Source of the DNA: Curtobacterium sp. Leaf183
Lineage (GTDB): Bacteria > Actinomycetota > Actinomycetes > Actinomycetales > Microbacteriaceae
Direction: 5' to 3'
NCBI RefSeq assembly: GCF_001424385.1
Contig: NZ_LMPO01000012.1
Span: 107,876 to 140,893, forward strand
Length of the DNA stretch: 33,018 nucleotides
In this document: piece after piece, positions 7,035-15,277 of the stretch
How the letters are laid out: every line of letters starts with the position of its first letter
How positions within the stretch are numbered: position 1 is the first letter of the stretch
The notes under the pieces: generated by a model
Seen by the model: the letters and a program-made list of their open reading frames with translations, nothing else
What the model was told of the DNA's origin: nothing
Database searches by the model: none
Made by a program: the position numbers and the translations under genes

Positions 7035-8459
7035 ATGAGCTCCACCACCACCGCAGCGCAGTCGAACCGCTGGTACCTGTCCGCTGCCCCCATCGCCCGC
7101 GCCCTCGTGCACCTGTGTGTGCCGATGGCCGCGGCGATGGTCGTCAGCGCGCTGTACAACGTCATCAACGCGGGGTTCATCGGCGCGCAGCACGACACCG
7201 CGCTCCTCGCCGCGATCACCTTCGGCACGCCGCTCCTCGGTCTCGTCATGGCCATCGGCGGCGTCTTCGGGGTGGGTGGCAGCGCGCTGATGTCCCGCCT
7301 GCTCGGAGCTTCCGAGCAGGATCCGGCCCAGGCGGGCGAGATCAAGCACGTCGCGTCCTTCGCGGTCTGGGGCTCGGTCGTCACCGGGATCGTCCTGGGC
7401 GGCCTGGGCCTGCTGTTCCTGGGGCCCCTCGTCGGCGTCCTCGGTGCCGATGCCGCCGCCGTACCGGCCACGAGCGCCTACGTCAGCGTGATGCTCGCCT
7501 TCGTCCCGGTCCTGGCCGCCGCGTTCTGTCTCGAACAGATGGTCCGCGCCGAGGGTGCCGCCCGCCAGGCGATGGTGGGCCTGGTCCTGTCGACGATCGG
7601 CAACCTGGTCTTCGACGTGCTCTTCATCCTGGTCCTGCACTGGGGCGTCGCCGGCGCCGCACTCGCGGTCGGCCTCGCCAACGCCGTGAGCATCGTCTAC
7701 TGGGTGCTGTGGCTCGGGAAGCACAGCGAGAACGTCTCCCTGTCGGTCCGCTGGTTCACGCTCCGTCCCGCCGTCCTCGGGCCGGTCTTCGGCATCGGCG
7801 TCAGCGAGCTGCTGCAGGCCGGGTTCCTCATCGTGACGACCCTCGTGCTCAACAACCTCGCGGCGCAGTACGGCGACGACCCACTGGCGGCGATGGGCGT
7901 CGCCGTCCGGATCGCCCAGGTGCCGGAGTTCCTGGTGATGGGCGTCACGATCGGGGTGCTGCCGCTGCTCGCCTACGCCTACGGCAAGGGCGACCGGGAG
8001 CGCCTCCGCTCGGCGCTGCGGGCATCGGCGCTGACGGTGGGGGCGATCGTGCTGCTGTTCTCGGGCACGGTGTTCGTCTTCCGCGAGCAGGTCTTCACGG
8101 TCTTCTCCTCGGACCACTCGGTGCTGGCGATCGGCCTGACGATCCTGGTCGCGCAGCTCGTCGCCACGGTCGTGAACGGCTTCACCGGCCTGTTCACCTC
8201 GCTGTTCCAGGCGGCCGGCCTCGTCACCCCGGCGATCGCGATGTCCATGGCGCAGGGCATCCTCTTCATCCCGATCGTGCTGCTCGGCAACCTGTGGTTC
8301 GGCCTCGCCGGCATCATCTGGGCGCTGACGATCACCGAGGTCCTGGTCTTCCTGGCCGGCGTCGTCGTCTGGCTGGCCTCGCGCGGACGGATCGACCGCG
8401 GGCTGGCCGCGGGGAGCGCGGAGCGCGCCGAGGCGGTGCTGGAACAGGCGACCGTCTGA
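7035..8459 (+). CDS. MATE family multidrug efflux transporter
   Basis: A 474-residue protein with twelve predicted membrane helices in two similar halves, as in the MATE family. The N-terminal 'LCVPMAAAMVVSALYNVINAGFIG' region (about residues 29-52) and 'GGVFGVGGSALMSRLLG' are typical of the MepA/DinF-like branch; the second half repeats the pattern at 'ISELLQ'-like and 'QAGLVTPAIA'-like positions. Such proteins export cationic drugs in exchange for Na+ or H+ across the cytoplasmic membrane. The start ATG 7035 has AGGGG 7 nt upstream. The MarR gene before it on the same strand is the likely regulator. A strong palindromic terminator follows 17 nt after the stop. Confidence 0.9.
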   Translation: MSSTTTAAQSNRWYLSAAPIARALVHLCVPMAAAMVVSALYNVINAGFIGAQHDTALLAAITFGTPLLGLVMAIGGVFGVGGSALMSRLLGASEQDPAQAGEIKHVASFAVWGSVVTGIVLGGLGLLFLGPLVGVLGADAAAVPATSAYVSVMLAFVPVLAAAFCLEQMVRAEGAARQAMVGLVLSTIGNLVFDVLFILVLHWGVAGAALAVGLANAVSIVYWVLWLGKHSENVSLSVRWFTLRPAVLGPVFGIGVSELLQAGFLIVTTLVLNNLAAQYGDDPLAAMGVAVRIAQVPEFLVMGVTIGVLPLLAYAYGKGDRERLRSALRASALTVGAIVLLFSGTVFVFREQVFTVFSSDHSVLAIGLTILVAQLVATVVNGFTGLFTSLFQAAGLVTPAIAMSMAQGILFIPIVLLGNLWFGLAGIIWALTITEVLVFLAGVVVWLASRGRIDRGLAAGSAERAEAVLEQATV

Positions 8460-8476
8460 TCCGCATGCACCGCGGT

Positions 8477-8524
8477 GACGGACGGGAGGCCGGGTGCCAG
8501 CTGGCACCGGGCCTCCCGTCCGTC
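8477..8524. terminator. Long palindromic element, bidirectional terminator (copy 1)
   Basis: Two 24-nt arms (8477-8500 and 8501-8524) meet with no loop at CAGCTG and carry one mismatch. It lies between the convergent MATE and ATPase genes and would fold on either transcript. It shares its sequence with elements at 19461, 21554 and 27958. There is no long T tract. Confidence 0.8.
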
Positions 8525-8529
8525 TCGGG

Positions 8530-9672
8530 TCACGCGGGAGCGTGCGCGCTCGGCGGCGGGAAGTCACCCCAGTCGTCCGACACCGGCGCGCCGGATGGCT
8601 CCGCGGTCATCGATCGGATGTAGTCCCCGAGGTACGGCAGTGAGAAGACGACGTGGCCGCGACCGTCTGCCTGCACGTAGCCACTCTCGATGAGGCGTTT
8701 CTTGTAGACCTGCACGTACTGGTCCGACACCCCCATGCGCCGCACGATGTCAGCGATCTTGCTCCTGCCACCCTCGTCCGCTGCCATCGCGGTGACGAAC
8801 TCCTGGTCCTTGTCCGACAGGTCCTGGTACACCCGGCTGATGACCCGGCGTTCGACGGCGGTGATGGCACGACTGTGCGCTGCATGCGCGTCTGCGGTGG
8901 TGATCGTCGAGGACGATCCGCTGCTCCGCCAGGCGAAGTCCCCGGCCAGTTGAACGAGGTACGGGTAGCCCTGCGAGATCGTCGCGAGCAGCGTGAGCGC
9001 CTCGGGTTCGATCTGCTTCCCGCCGATGTGGATCGACTCGGCGAGCACGTGCTGGGTCTGTCGAGGAGTCAGCCGTCGGAAGTCGAGTTCGCGTGATCGA
9101 CGGAGGAACGTCGTGTGCTCCTGTTCGACGAGCGCATCGAGGTCTACCTTGATGCCTGCGAACACGATCATCACGTTCGCGCCCTCGCTGATCGCGTGCG
9201 ACACCTCGAGAGCGAACCGCGAGAGCTCACGCAGCCGCACCTTGCCAGACGACACCTCGTCGATCGTGATCAACAGGCCGGCGGGGCGTTGCGTGGCGAG
9301 TTCGGCGGACAGTGCGACGAGATCCCGGCGGAGGAGCGGTTTGACCTCCCGATGACGATCCACATACTCCCACTGGGCATTGAGCTGCCAGATACCGAGG
9401 CCGGTCAGACGCCCTCGAGCTTCGTGGCTCAGTTCCGAGAGCAGTGTGGGGACAGCGGTCTCCATGACTCGGTCCATGAGCCCCGCGCTCGCATCGTCAC
9501 TGATGACGAGCCACCCGTTGTCCTTCGCGGAGTCCTGGAGCTTGGCCAACATGGAGGTCTTGCCTGCGCCATGGAGACCCGAGATGAGGACGGACTGGTT
9601 CTCACCGAAGTCCAGCGTCTCGAAGACGGCCGTCAACTCGGCGAGTTCCTCGTCATGCCCGCCGAACACCAA
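8530..9672 (-). CDS. AAA+ ATPase with C-terminal winged-helix-like region (orphan)
   Basis: About 380 residues from TTG 9672. Walker A is GLHGAGKTS (residues 32-40) and Walker B LLITIDEV (133-140); the order resembles archaeal-type/Orc1-Cdc6-like AAA ATPases. The last 100 residues (about 'KIADIVRRMGVSDQYVQVYK') look like a winged helix, so DNA binding is plausible. Start choice is uncertain: the frame continues upstream through LSPFSPGYGRRPLV, similar to the usual N-terminus of such ATPases, back to a TGA at 9726-9724. Only CTG (9708) is available there; an ATG at 9724 lies one frame off. No partner gene is adjacent and the 5' region is AT-rich, which hints at acquisition. Function unknown. 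Confidence 0.75.
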   Translation of the reverse strand: MVFGGHDEELAELTAVFETLDFGENQSVLISGLHGAGKTSMLAKLQDSAKDNGWLVISDDASAGLMDRVMETAVPTLLSELSHEARGRLTGLGIWQLNAQWEYVDRHREVKPLLRRDLVALSAELATQRPAGLLITIDEVSSGKVRLRELSRFALEVSHAISEGANVMIVFAGIKVDLDALVEQEHTTFLRRSRELDFRRLTPRQTQHVLAESIHIGGKQIEPEALTLLATISQGYPYLVQLAGDFAWRSSGSSSTITTADAHAAHSRAITAVERRVISRVYQDLSDKDQEFVTAMAADEGGRSKIADIVRRMGVSDQYVQVYKKRLIESGYVQADGRGHVVFSLPYLGDYIRSMTAEPSGAPVSDDWGDFPPPSAHAPA

Positions 9673-9732
9673 CGGGCGCCGCCCGTATCCTGGGCTGAAG
9701 GGGCTCAGGTCCGGTACGCGACATCACTGGGA

Positions 9733-9772
9733 CACGATATCAAATCCGTATTTATTGTGTTTATTTTCCGTG
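9733..9772 (-). promoter_or_regulatory. AT-rich upstream region of the AAA+ ATPase gene
   Basis: A block of about 40 nt with strikingly low GC (for example GATATC, AAATAC and AATAAACAC on the minus strand) stands out in this GC-rich window. On the minus strand TATCGT ends 9 nt before ATG 9724. No convincing -35 box was found. It probably holds the ATPase promoter. Confidence 0.4.
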
Positions 9773-9815
9773 CCTTCCCGGAGCCTGGCTCCTGAGCGCG
9801 CGGTACCGTGGGCGC

Positions 9816-10991
9816 GTGACGACCGCGTCCCCCGCACCACCGCGCCCGGGTGCCCTGGAGCGCTGGGTCGCCGAGCGGCCCGGCACCGTCGACGTGCTGC
9901 TCGTCATCGTCTACGAACTGGTGACCGCGAGCCAGCTCCTGTCGCTACAGGCGTTCGACCGCGCACCCCTCGGCGCGGCGGTGCTGCTCGTCGCGGGGGT
10001 CGTGGTCGGCGCGCTCCGGCGACGGACACCGGTCGTCGCGCTCGCGGTGGCCGCCGTCGCCGCAGCAGTCGCGCTCCCGATCCCGCTGCCACCCCTCGTC
10101 CTGCTGGTCGTGGTCACCGTCGTCACCCGGGTCGGTGTCCGGACGGCCTGGACCGGCGCGGCTGCGACCGTCGTCGTGCTCGTCGTCGCGGGCGTCGTCG
10201 GGTTCCACGACCCGACCCGCGCGTTCCTCGGGACCGTCGTGCTGCTGGTCGGCATGGTGCTCGGGCTCTGGATCCGGACGCGTCGGGCATACGTGCAGGC
10301 GCTCGTCGAACTGGCCGACCGAGCGCGCGCCGAACAGGAGCGGCGGGCGGAGGACGCCGTCGCCGACGAACGTGCCCGGATCGCCCGCGAGATGCACGAC
10401 GTCGTGGCCCACGGGCTCTCGGTGATGATCCGGCTGGCCGACGGCGCGGACGCCCTCGCCGTCCAGGACCCCGAGCGCTCACGGGAAGCCGTCCGGCGGG
10501 TCGGTTCGGTCGGGCGGGAGTCGCTCGCCGACATGCGCCGGGTGCTCGGGGTGCTGCGGTCCGCCCCCGCGGACGAACCGGGGACGCCGGACCTGCCCCA
10601 GCCGTCGATCGACGACCTGCAGCGCCTGGTCGCCGACCAGCGCGCGGCCGGGCTCCCCGTCACGCTGCACACGGACGGTGTCGGCGCGCTGCCGAGCAGC
10701 CTGGCCGGCACCGTCTACCGGATCGTGCAGGAGTCCCTGACGAACGCTTCCCGGTACGCGGCGGACGTCACGACCGTCGACGTCGAGGTCACACGGACCG
10801 GCCATCAGGTCGTCGTGGTCGTGCAGGACGACGGCCGAGCGCCCGGACCGGTGCCGTCGCAGGGATCGGAACGCGGACTCGTCGGGCTGCGGGAACGGGC
10901 GGCGCTCTACGATGGCGACGTGGAAGCAGGACCGGTGGCACCCCACGGCTGGCGGGTGCGCGTGGTCCTGCGTGCAGAGGGAGACGCATGA
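9816..10991 (+). CDS. Sensor histidine kinase, NarL/DesK type (HisKA_3)
   Basis: A 391-residue membrane kinase. Residues about 25-155 form several hydrophobic segments (a DesK-like sensor region with very short loops). The dimerisation/phosphoacceptor helix has EMHDVVAHGLSVM with His194, and a HATPase_c domain follows with the N box QESLTNASRYA and a G-box-like region GLVGLRERA. GTG 9816 follows TACCGT (9804-9809) by 6 nt, so the mRNA is likely leaderless. It overlaps the response regulator gene as ATGA. The ABC exporter genes just downstream suggest that it senses an antibiotic or cell-envelope stress. Confidence 0.9.
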   Translation: MTTASPAPPRPGALERWVAERPGTVDVLLVIVYELVTASQLLSLQAFDRAPLGAAVLLVAGVVVGALRRRTPVVALAVAAVAAAVALPIPLPPLVLLVVVTVVTRVGVRTAWTGAAATVVVLVVAGVVGFHDPTRAFLGTVVLLVGMVLGLWIRTRRAYVQALVELADRARAEQERRAEDAVADERARIAREMHDVVAHGLSVMIRLADGADALAVQDPERSREAVRRVGSVGRESLADMRRVLGVLRSAPADEPGTPDLPQPSIDDLQRLVADQRAAGLPVTLHTDGVGALPSSLAGTVYRIVQESLTNASRYAADVTTVDVEVTRTGHQVVVVVQDDGRAPGPVPSQGSERGLVGLRERAALYDGDVEAGPVAPHGWRVRVVLRAEGDA

Positions 10992-11632
10992 CCCGGGTCC
11001 TGCTCGTCGACGACCAGGACCTCATCCGGATGGGGACCGCGATGGTGCTCGGCGCGACCGAGGACATCAGCGTGGTCGGCGAGGCGGCGAACGGGCACGA
11101 GGCCGTCGAACGCACCGCCGCACTCGACCCGGACGTCGTCGTGATGGACGTCCGCATGCCCGGGATGGACGGCCTCGAGGCAACCCGGCGCATCGTGGCC
11201 TCGGGGTCCCGGGCAGCGGTGCTCGTCCTCACCACCTTCGACCTCGACGAGTACGCCTTCGGCGCGCTGAACGCCGGAGCGAGCGGCTTCCTGCTCAAGG
11301 ACGCCCGCCCCGACGAGCTCGTGCACGCCGTCCGGACCGTCGCCGCCGGGGACGCGATCGTGTCGCCGCGGGTCACCCGCCAGATGATCGAACTGCACCG
11401 CGGGAAGTTCCCCGGCCCGACCACCGAGGACCCGCGGATGGACACACTGACCGACCGCGAACGCGAGGTGTTCGTCGCGATCGGGCGCGGCCGCAACAAC
11501 ACCGAGATCGCGGCCGAGCTGTTCCTGTCCGAGTCGACGGTGAAGACCCACGTCGGCCGGGTCCTGGCGAAGCTCGAGCTGCGGGACCGGGTGCACGCCG
11601 TGATCCGCGCGCACGACCTCGGCCTGGTCTGA
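10988..11632 (+). CDS. LuxR-type (NarL family) response regulator
   Basis: A 214-residue two-domain regulator. The receiver has DD at residues 8-9, the phosphoacceptor Asp54 in VVVMDVRMPG, the conserved Thr in LTTF and Lys in LLKDA. The C-terminal LuxR HTH is 'LTDREREVFVAIGRG' followed by 'NNTEIAAELFLSESTVKTHV'. The start ATG overlaps the kinase stop (ATGA), so the two are co-translated partners. A 14-nt palindrome follows the stop codon and might be a binding site for this protein upstream of the ABC genes. Confidence 0.93.
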   Translation: MTRVLLVDDQDLIRMGTAMVLGATEDISVVGEAANGHEAVERTAALDPDVVVMDVRMPGMDGLEATRRIVASGSRAAVLVLTTFDLDEYAFGALNAGASGFLLKDARPDELVHAVRTVAAGDAIVSPRVTRQMIELHRGKFPGPTTEDPRMDTLTDREREVFVAIGRGRNNTEIAAELFLSESTVKTHVGRVLAKLELRDRVHAVIRAHDLGLV

Positions 11633-11636
11633 CGGC

Positions 11637-11650
11637 GGTACCCGGGTACC
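11637..11650. promoter_or_regulatory. Perfect 14-nt palindrome between regulator and ABC genes
   Basis: GGTACCCGGGTACC begins 4 nt after the response regulator stop and lies about 46 nt before the -10 box of the ABC ATPase gene. It may be an operator of the response regulator, or a weak terminator; the sequence alone does not decide. Confidence 0.4.
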
Positions 11651-11708
11651 ACCGCGGCGGCCCTGCGGGGCGATGGGCCACGTCGACGCGCTCCGTAGCG
11701 TCGAACCC

Positions 11709-12446
11709 ATGATCGAAGCACGCAACCTGACCAAGCGGCACGGCGCCCAGACCGTGGTCGAGGACCTGACGTTCGCGCTCCAGCCGGGGACGGTGACCGG
11801 CTTCCTCGGCCCGAACGGCGCCGGCAAGTCCTCCACGATGCGGATGGTCGTCGGCCTCGACCGCCCGACCTCCGGCACCGTCACCGTCGGCGGCCGTCCC
11901 TACGTCGAGTCGCCCGCCCCGATGCAGCTGCTCGGCGCGATGATCGACGCGAAGGCCGTCCACCCAGCCCGGACCGCCCGGGCGCACCTGACCGGGCTCG
12001 CCCTGACGCACGGCATCGGCCGCCGCCGGGTCAACACCGTCCTCGAGATGACCGGCCTGGCGAGCGTCGCCACGAAGCGGATCCGCACCTTCTCGCTCGG
12101 CATGGGTCAGCGGCTCGGCATCGCGACCGCACTGCTCGGCGACCCGCAGGTGCTGATGCTCGACGAGCCGGTCAACGGTCTCGACCCCCAGGGCGTCGTG
12201 TGGGTCCGGCAGCTCTGCCGCTCGTACGCCGCCCAGGGCCGCACCGTGCTGCTCTCCAGCCACAACATGGCCGAGACCGCCGCGACCGCCGACCGCCTGG
12301 TGGTCATCGGGAACGGCCGCAAGGTCGCCGACGGCACCACCGACCAGTTGCTCGCCGCGTCCCCCCGCCGCGACGCCACCCTCGAGGACGTCTTCTTCGA
12401 CCTCACCGCCGGCCACACCACCCACGACGCAGGAGCCATCCGATGA
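11709..12446 (+). CDS. ABC transporter ATP-binding protein (DrrA/CcmA-like exporter)
   Basis: A 245-residue ATPase: Walker A GPNGAGKSS (about residues 36-44), a Q loop region, the signature variant FSLGMGQRLG, Walker B VLMLDEPVNGLDPQG and the switch His in SSHNM. This fits the DrrA-like class of drug or lipid exporters. I prefer ATG 11709, which lies 7 nt after TAGCGT (11696-11701) and opens with MIEARNLTKRHG; an upstream ATG at 11673 would add 12 residues without homology. It has its own leaderless promoter but follows the kinase/regulator pair. The permease gene overlaps by 4 nt. Confidence 0.92.
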   Translation: MIEARNLTKRHGAQTVVEDLTFALQPGTVTGFLGPNGAGKSSTMRMVVGLDRPTSGTVTVGGRPYVESPAPMQLLGAMIDAKAVHPARTARAHLTGLALTHGIGRRRVNTVLEMTGLASVATKRIRTFSLGMGQRLGIATALLGDPQVLMLDEPVNGLDPQGVVWVRQLCRSYAAQGRTVLLSSHNMAETAATADRLVVIGNGRKVADGTTDQLLAASPRRDATLEDVFFDLTAGHTTHDAGAIR

Positions 12447-13129
12447 CCACCACCTCCCTCTCCTTCGCCGGCACGCTGCGCTCCGAGCTGCACGGGACCT
12501 GGTCCGTGCCGGCACTGCGCTGGCTGGTCCTGCTCGCCGCTCCCGCCGCCGCACTGACCACGATCGCGGCGGCGCACTTCAGCCCCGGGATCGCCGTCGC
12601 CAGCGGTTCGATGGTCGGCGGTGCGGTCCTCGCGCTCGTGGGCGGCCTGTCGATCGCGGGTGAGTACGCCACCGGGGCCGTCCGGACGACCGTCACCGCC
12701 GCACCCCGGCGAACCGCGCTCTTCCTCGCGAAGAGCCTGGCCGTCGTGCTGATCGGCCTGGCTGTCGGCTGGGTCGGCGGTCTCGTCGGAGCCGCTGCGA
12801 ACGGCATCCTCGGCTCTGCGGCCTTGTCCGTGCTCGCGACCGGCCCCGCAGTCGCCGCCACAGGGCTGTTCGGGCTGTTCCTCGGCTTCCTCATCCGTCG
12901 CGTCGCACCGACCGCGGTCACCGCGGTGTTCGGGCTCTTCCTGGTCAGCGGGCTGCTGGGCGGCGTCCGGATCGGCGACGGCTACCTGACCGACTCGCTC
13001 TTCACGGACAGCACGGTGGCGCTCGTCGCCGGCACGCCGGACTGGAGCCAGCCGTTCGGCACGGTGGCCCTGTGGCTCGCGGTCGCCGGCGTCGCCGCCG
13101 CCGTCCGCCTGCGTCGGTCGGACGTCTGA
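12443..13129 (+). CDS. ABC transporter permease (ABC-2 type)
   Basis: A 228-residue membrane protein with six hydrophobic segments (about residues 24-45, 55-75, 95-125, 130-155, 160-180 and 205-222) and the segment 'SIAGEYATGAVRTTVTAAPR', typical of ABC-2 permeases ('E..tGt...l..p.sR'). It starts at ATG 12443, overlapping the ATPase stop as ATGA, and must be its membrane partner. Together they likely export a peptide or drug under control of the upstream two-component pair. Confidence 0.88.
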   Translation: MTTTSLSFAGTLRSELHGTWSVPALRWLVLLAAPAAALTTIAAAHFSPGIAVASGSMVGGAVLALVGGLSIAGEYATGAVRTTVTAAPRRTALFLAKSLAVVLIGLAVGWVGGLVGAAANGILGSAALSVLATGPAVAATGLFGLFLGFLIRRVAPTAVTAVFGLFLVSGLLGGVRIGDGYLTDSLFTDSTVALVAGTPDWSQPFGTVALWLAVAGVAAAVRLRRSDV

Positions 13130-13158
13130 GCCGGCACCCGGGCGTCGCGTGCGCTGAC

Positions 13159-13164
13159 TAGCAT
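13159..13164 (+). promoter_or_regulatory. Candidate -10 box for the oxidoreductase pair
   Basis: TAGCAT matches the TANNNT boxes found before other genes here. It predicts a start of transcription near 13171 and a leader of about 57 nt before GTG 13228, which has a good ribosome-binding site. Confidence 0.4.
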
Positions 13165-13227
13165 GGCGACTGGCCGTCAGCGTCGACACCCGACAACCGT
13201 CGACCCGGCCCACGCGAAGGAGCCCCC

Positions 13228-14232
13228 GTGTCACCGACCCCCGTCCGGATCGGACTCGTCGGCGCCGGCGGCATCGCAGTGGCCCACCTGCCCGGGTTGC
13301 TGCGGCTCGGCCCGGTCACCGTGTTCGCCCACGCCGGAGCCCAGCAGCTCGCCGACGCGAACGCCGATGCCGCACGGGCCGCGGGCACGTCGATCACCGT
13401 GGTGGACTCGCTGCAGGAGCTGTTCGACGCCGTCGACGTGGTGGACGTGGTGACGCCGACCGCCACGCACGCCCAGGTGGTCCGCGCCGCGCTGGCCGCC
13501 GGCAAGGACGTCGTGTCCGAGAAGCCCCTCGCGCGCACCGACGCCGACGCGGCGGACCTGGTCCGGTGCGCTCGTGACGCAGGCCGGCAGCTCGTGCCGG
13601 CCCACGTGGTGCGCTTCTTCCCCGCGTACGTGCGGCTGCACGAGGCAGTCACCACGGGCCTCCTGGGCGACCTGGCGGTCCTGCGCTTCGTCCGGTCCGG
13701 CGCGTTCCCGATCCGGACGCCGTGGTTCGCGGACCACGCGCTGTCCGGCGGGATCGTGCTCGACCAGATGATCCACGACCTCGACATCGCCCGGTGGGTC
13801 GCGGGCGAGGTGACCGACGTGTCAGCCGTCCGCGTGCGGTCCGGCACCGCCGACGAGCCCGTCGAGGCCGCACACGTGCTCCTGACCCACGCCTCGGGTG
13901 CGATCAGCCACGTGGCGGGGATCTGGGGTCCGCAGCACCTGCCGTTCACCACCGAGTACGCGGTGACGGGCACCCGCGGCAGCCTGTCCCACCGTTCCCG
14001 CGACGAGCTCGACCTGCGCGCCGACCTGGCCGTACCCGGCGACGTCGACGGGTTCCTGCCCGCGATCGACCCGGCGGACGACCCGTACGCGGCAGAGCTC
14101 GCCGAGTTCATCGGGTCGTTCCGCGGCGGCCCGGCAGCGCGCGTGACCGCCGAGGACGGCGCGGCCGCGGTCCGGATCGCGAACGCGGCGATCACGTCGA
14201 TCGAGACCGGACAGCCGGTGGTGCTGTCGTGA
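13228..14232 (+). CDS. Gfo/Idh/MocA family oxidoreductase
   Basis: A 334-residue NAD(P)-dependent dehydrogenase-like protein. The N-terminal Rossmann domain has GLVGAGGIA (residues 9-17), and the catalytic motif EKP is at 98-100. The C-terminal domain includes 'GGIVLDQMIHDLDIARW', whose Asp and His are the expected catalytic residues. The start GTG has AAGGAG just upstream. It overlaps a second family member by 4 nt. Family members act on sugars, inositol or amino-acid derivatives; no sugar transporter or other enzyme is next to the pair, so the substrate is open. Confidence 0.9.
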   Translation: MSPTPVRIGLVGAGGIAVAHLPGLLRLGPVTVFAHAGAQQLADANADAARAAGTSITVVDSLQELFDAVDVVDVVTPTATHAQVVRAALAAGKDVVSEKPLARTDADAADLVRCARDAGRQLVPAHVVRFFPAYVRLHEAVTTGLLGDLAVLRFVRSGAFPIRTPWFADHALSGGIVLDQMIHDLDIARWVAGEVTDVSAVRVRSGTADEPVEAAHVLLTHASGAISHVAGIWGPQHLPFTTEYAVTGTRGSLSHRSRDELDLRADLAVPGDVDGFLPAIDPADDPYAAELAEFIGSFRGGPAARVTAEDGAAAVRIANAAITSIETGQPVVLS

Positions 14233-15254
14233 CGGCGCTGCGGATCGGCGTGCTGTCCTTCGCGCACACGCACGCGATCGGGTACCTGCAGGCGCTCGCG
14301 GCGATGCCCGACGTCGAGGTGCGCGGCTCGGACCCCGACGGCGTCAGCACCGGTGACTCGGTGGGCGAACTGCGCGGGCGGGACCTGGCCGACGCGCTCG
14401 GGGTCGGGTACGCGGAGTCGGTCGACGAGCTGCTGGCCTGGGCGCCCGACGCTGTCGTGGTCGCGAGCGAGAACGCCCGTCACCGCGAGCTCGTGGAGCG
14501 CGCAGCAGCAGCCGGCGCCCATGTGCTCTGCGAGAAGCCGCTCGCGACCACGTGGGCCGACGGGCTGGCCATCCGGGACGCGGTCGAGGCCGCCGGGGTC
14601 ATGCTCATGGTCGCGTTCCCGGTGCGGTTCGCGTCGTCGTTCGCACGGCTGCAGGCCACCCACGACGCCGGCGCGATCGGGCAGCTGTTCGCCGTGCGCG
14701 GGACCAACAACGGCATGCTCCCGCTGACCCGGGCGTGGTTCACGGACCCGGCGCTGTCCGGCGGTGGAGCGCTCGCGGACCACGTCGTGCACCTCGCCGA
14801 CCTGCTCGACGCGCTGATGGGCGCCCGGGCGCTCACCGTCACGGCGGTCGCGAACCGCACCCTGCACGCCGACCGAGCCCGAGCCGAGACGGCAGCGCTC
14901 GTGACCATCACGTACGACAACGGCGTCGTGGCCGCGATCGACTGCTCGTGGAGCAAGCCGGACACCTCGGCGGTGTGGGGCGGGCTGACCCTCGACGTCG
15001 CCGGCACCGGCGGCACCGTGTCGATCGACCCGTTCGGGCCGGCCGCACACGGGATCGCCGCGGACACCGGCCTGCCGATCGAGGCCCGCTACGGCGCGGA
15101 CTTCGACCAGGCGATGCTCCGCACGTTCCTCGACGCGGTGCGCAACGGCACGCAGCCCCAGCCCGACGTCCGGGTGGGGCTGCGGACCCTGGCGATCGTG
15201 CTCGCCGCACAGGAGTCGGTCCGGACGGGCCGGACGGTGTCGGTCGCCGACTGA
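14229..15254 (+). CDS. Gfo/Idh/MocA family oxidoreductase, SFAHTHA variant
   Basis: A 341-residue member of the same family, translationally coupled to the first (GTGA overlap). The catalytic EKP motif is at residues 102-104, and the C-terminal domain has 'GGGALADHVVHLADLLDAL'. The usual Gly-x-Gly-x-x-Gly dinucleotide loop is replaced by GVLSFAHTHAIGY (residues 7-19), a form seen in one branch of the family. The pair may work as two steps on the same sugar or cyclitol. It ends 23 nt before a convergent gene and no terminator hairpin is visible there. Confidence 0.9.
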   Translation: MTALRIGVLSFAHTHAIGYLQALAAMPDVEVRGSDPDGVSTGDSVGELRGRDLADALGVGYAESVDELLAWAPDAVVVASENARHRELVERAAAAGAHVLCEKPLATTWADGLAIRDAVEAAGVMLMVAFPVRFASSFARLQATHDAGAIGQLFAVRGTNNGMLPLTRAWFTDPALSGGGALADHVVHLADLLDALMGARALTVTAVANRTLHADRARAETAALVTITYDNGVVAAIDCSWSKPDTSAVWGGLTLDVAGTGGTVSIDPFGPAAHGIAADTGLPIEARYGADFDQAMLRTFLDAVRNGTQPQPDVRVGLRTLAIVLAAQESVRTGRTVSVAD

Positions 15255-15277
15255 CACCAGGACGACCGGGCTGCGCG

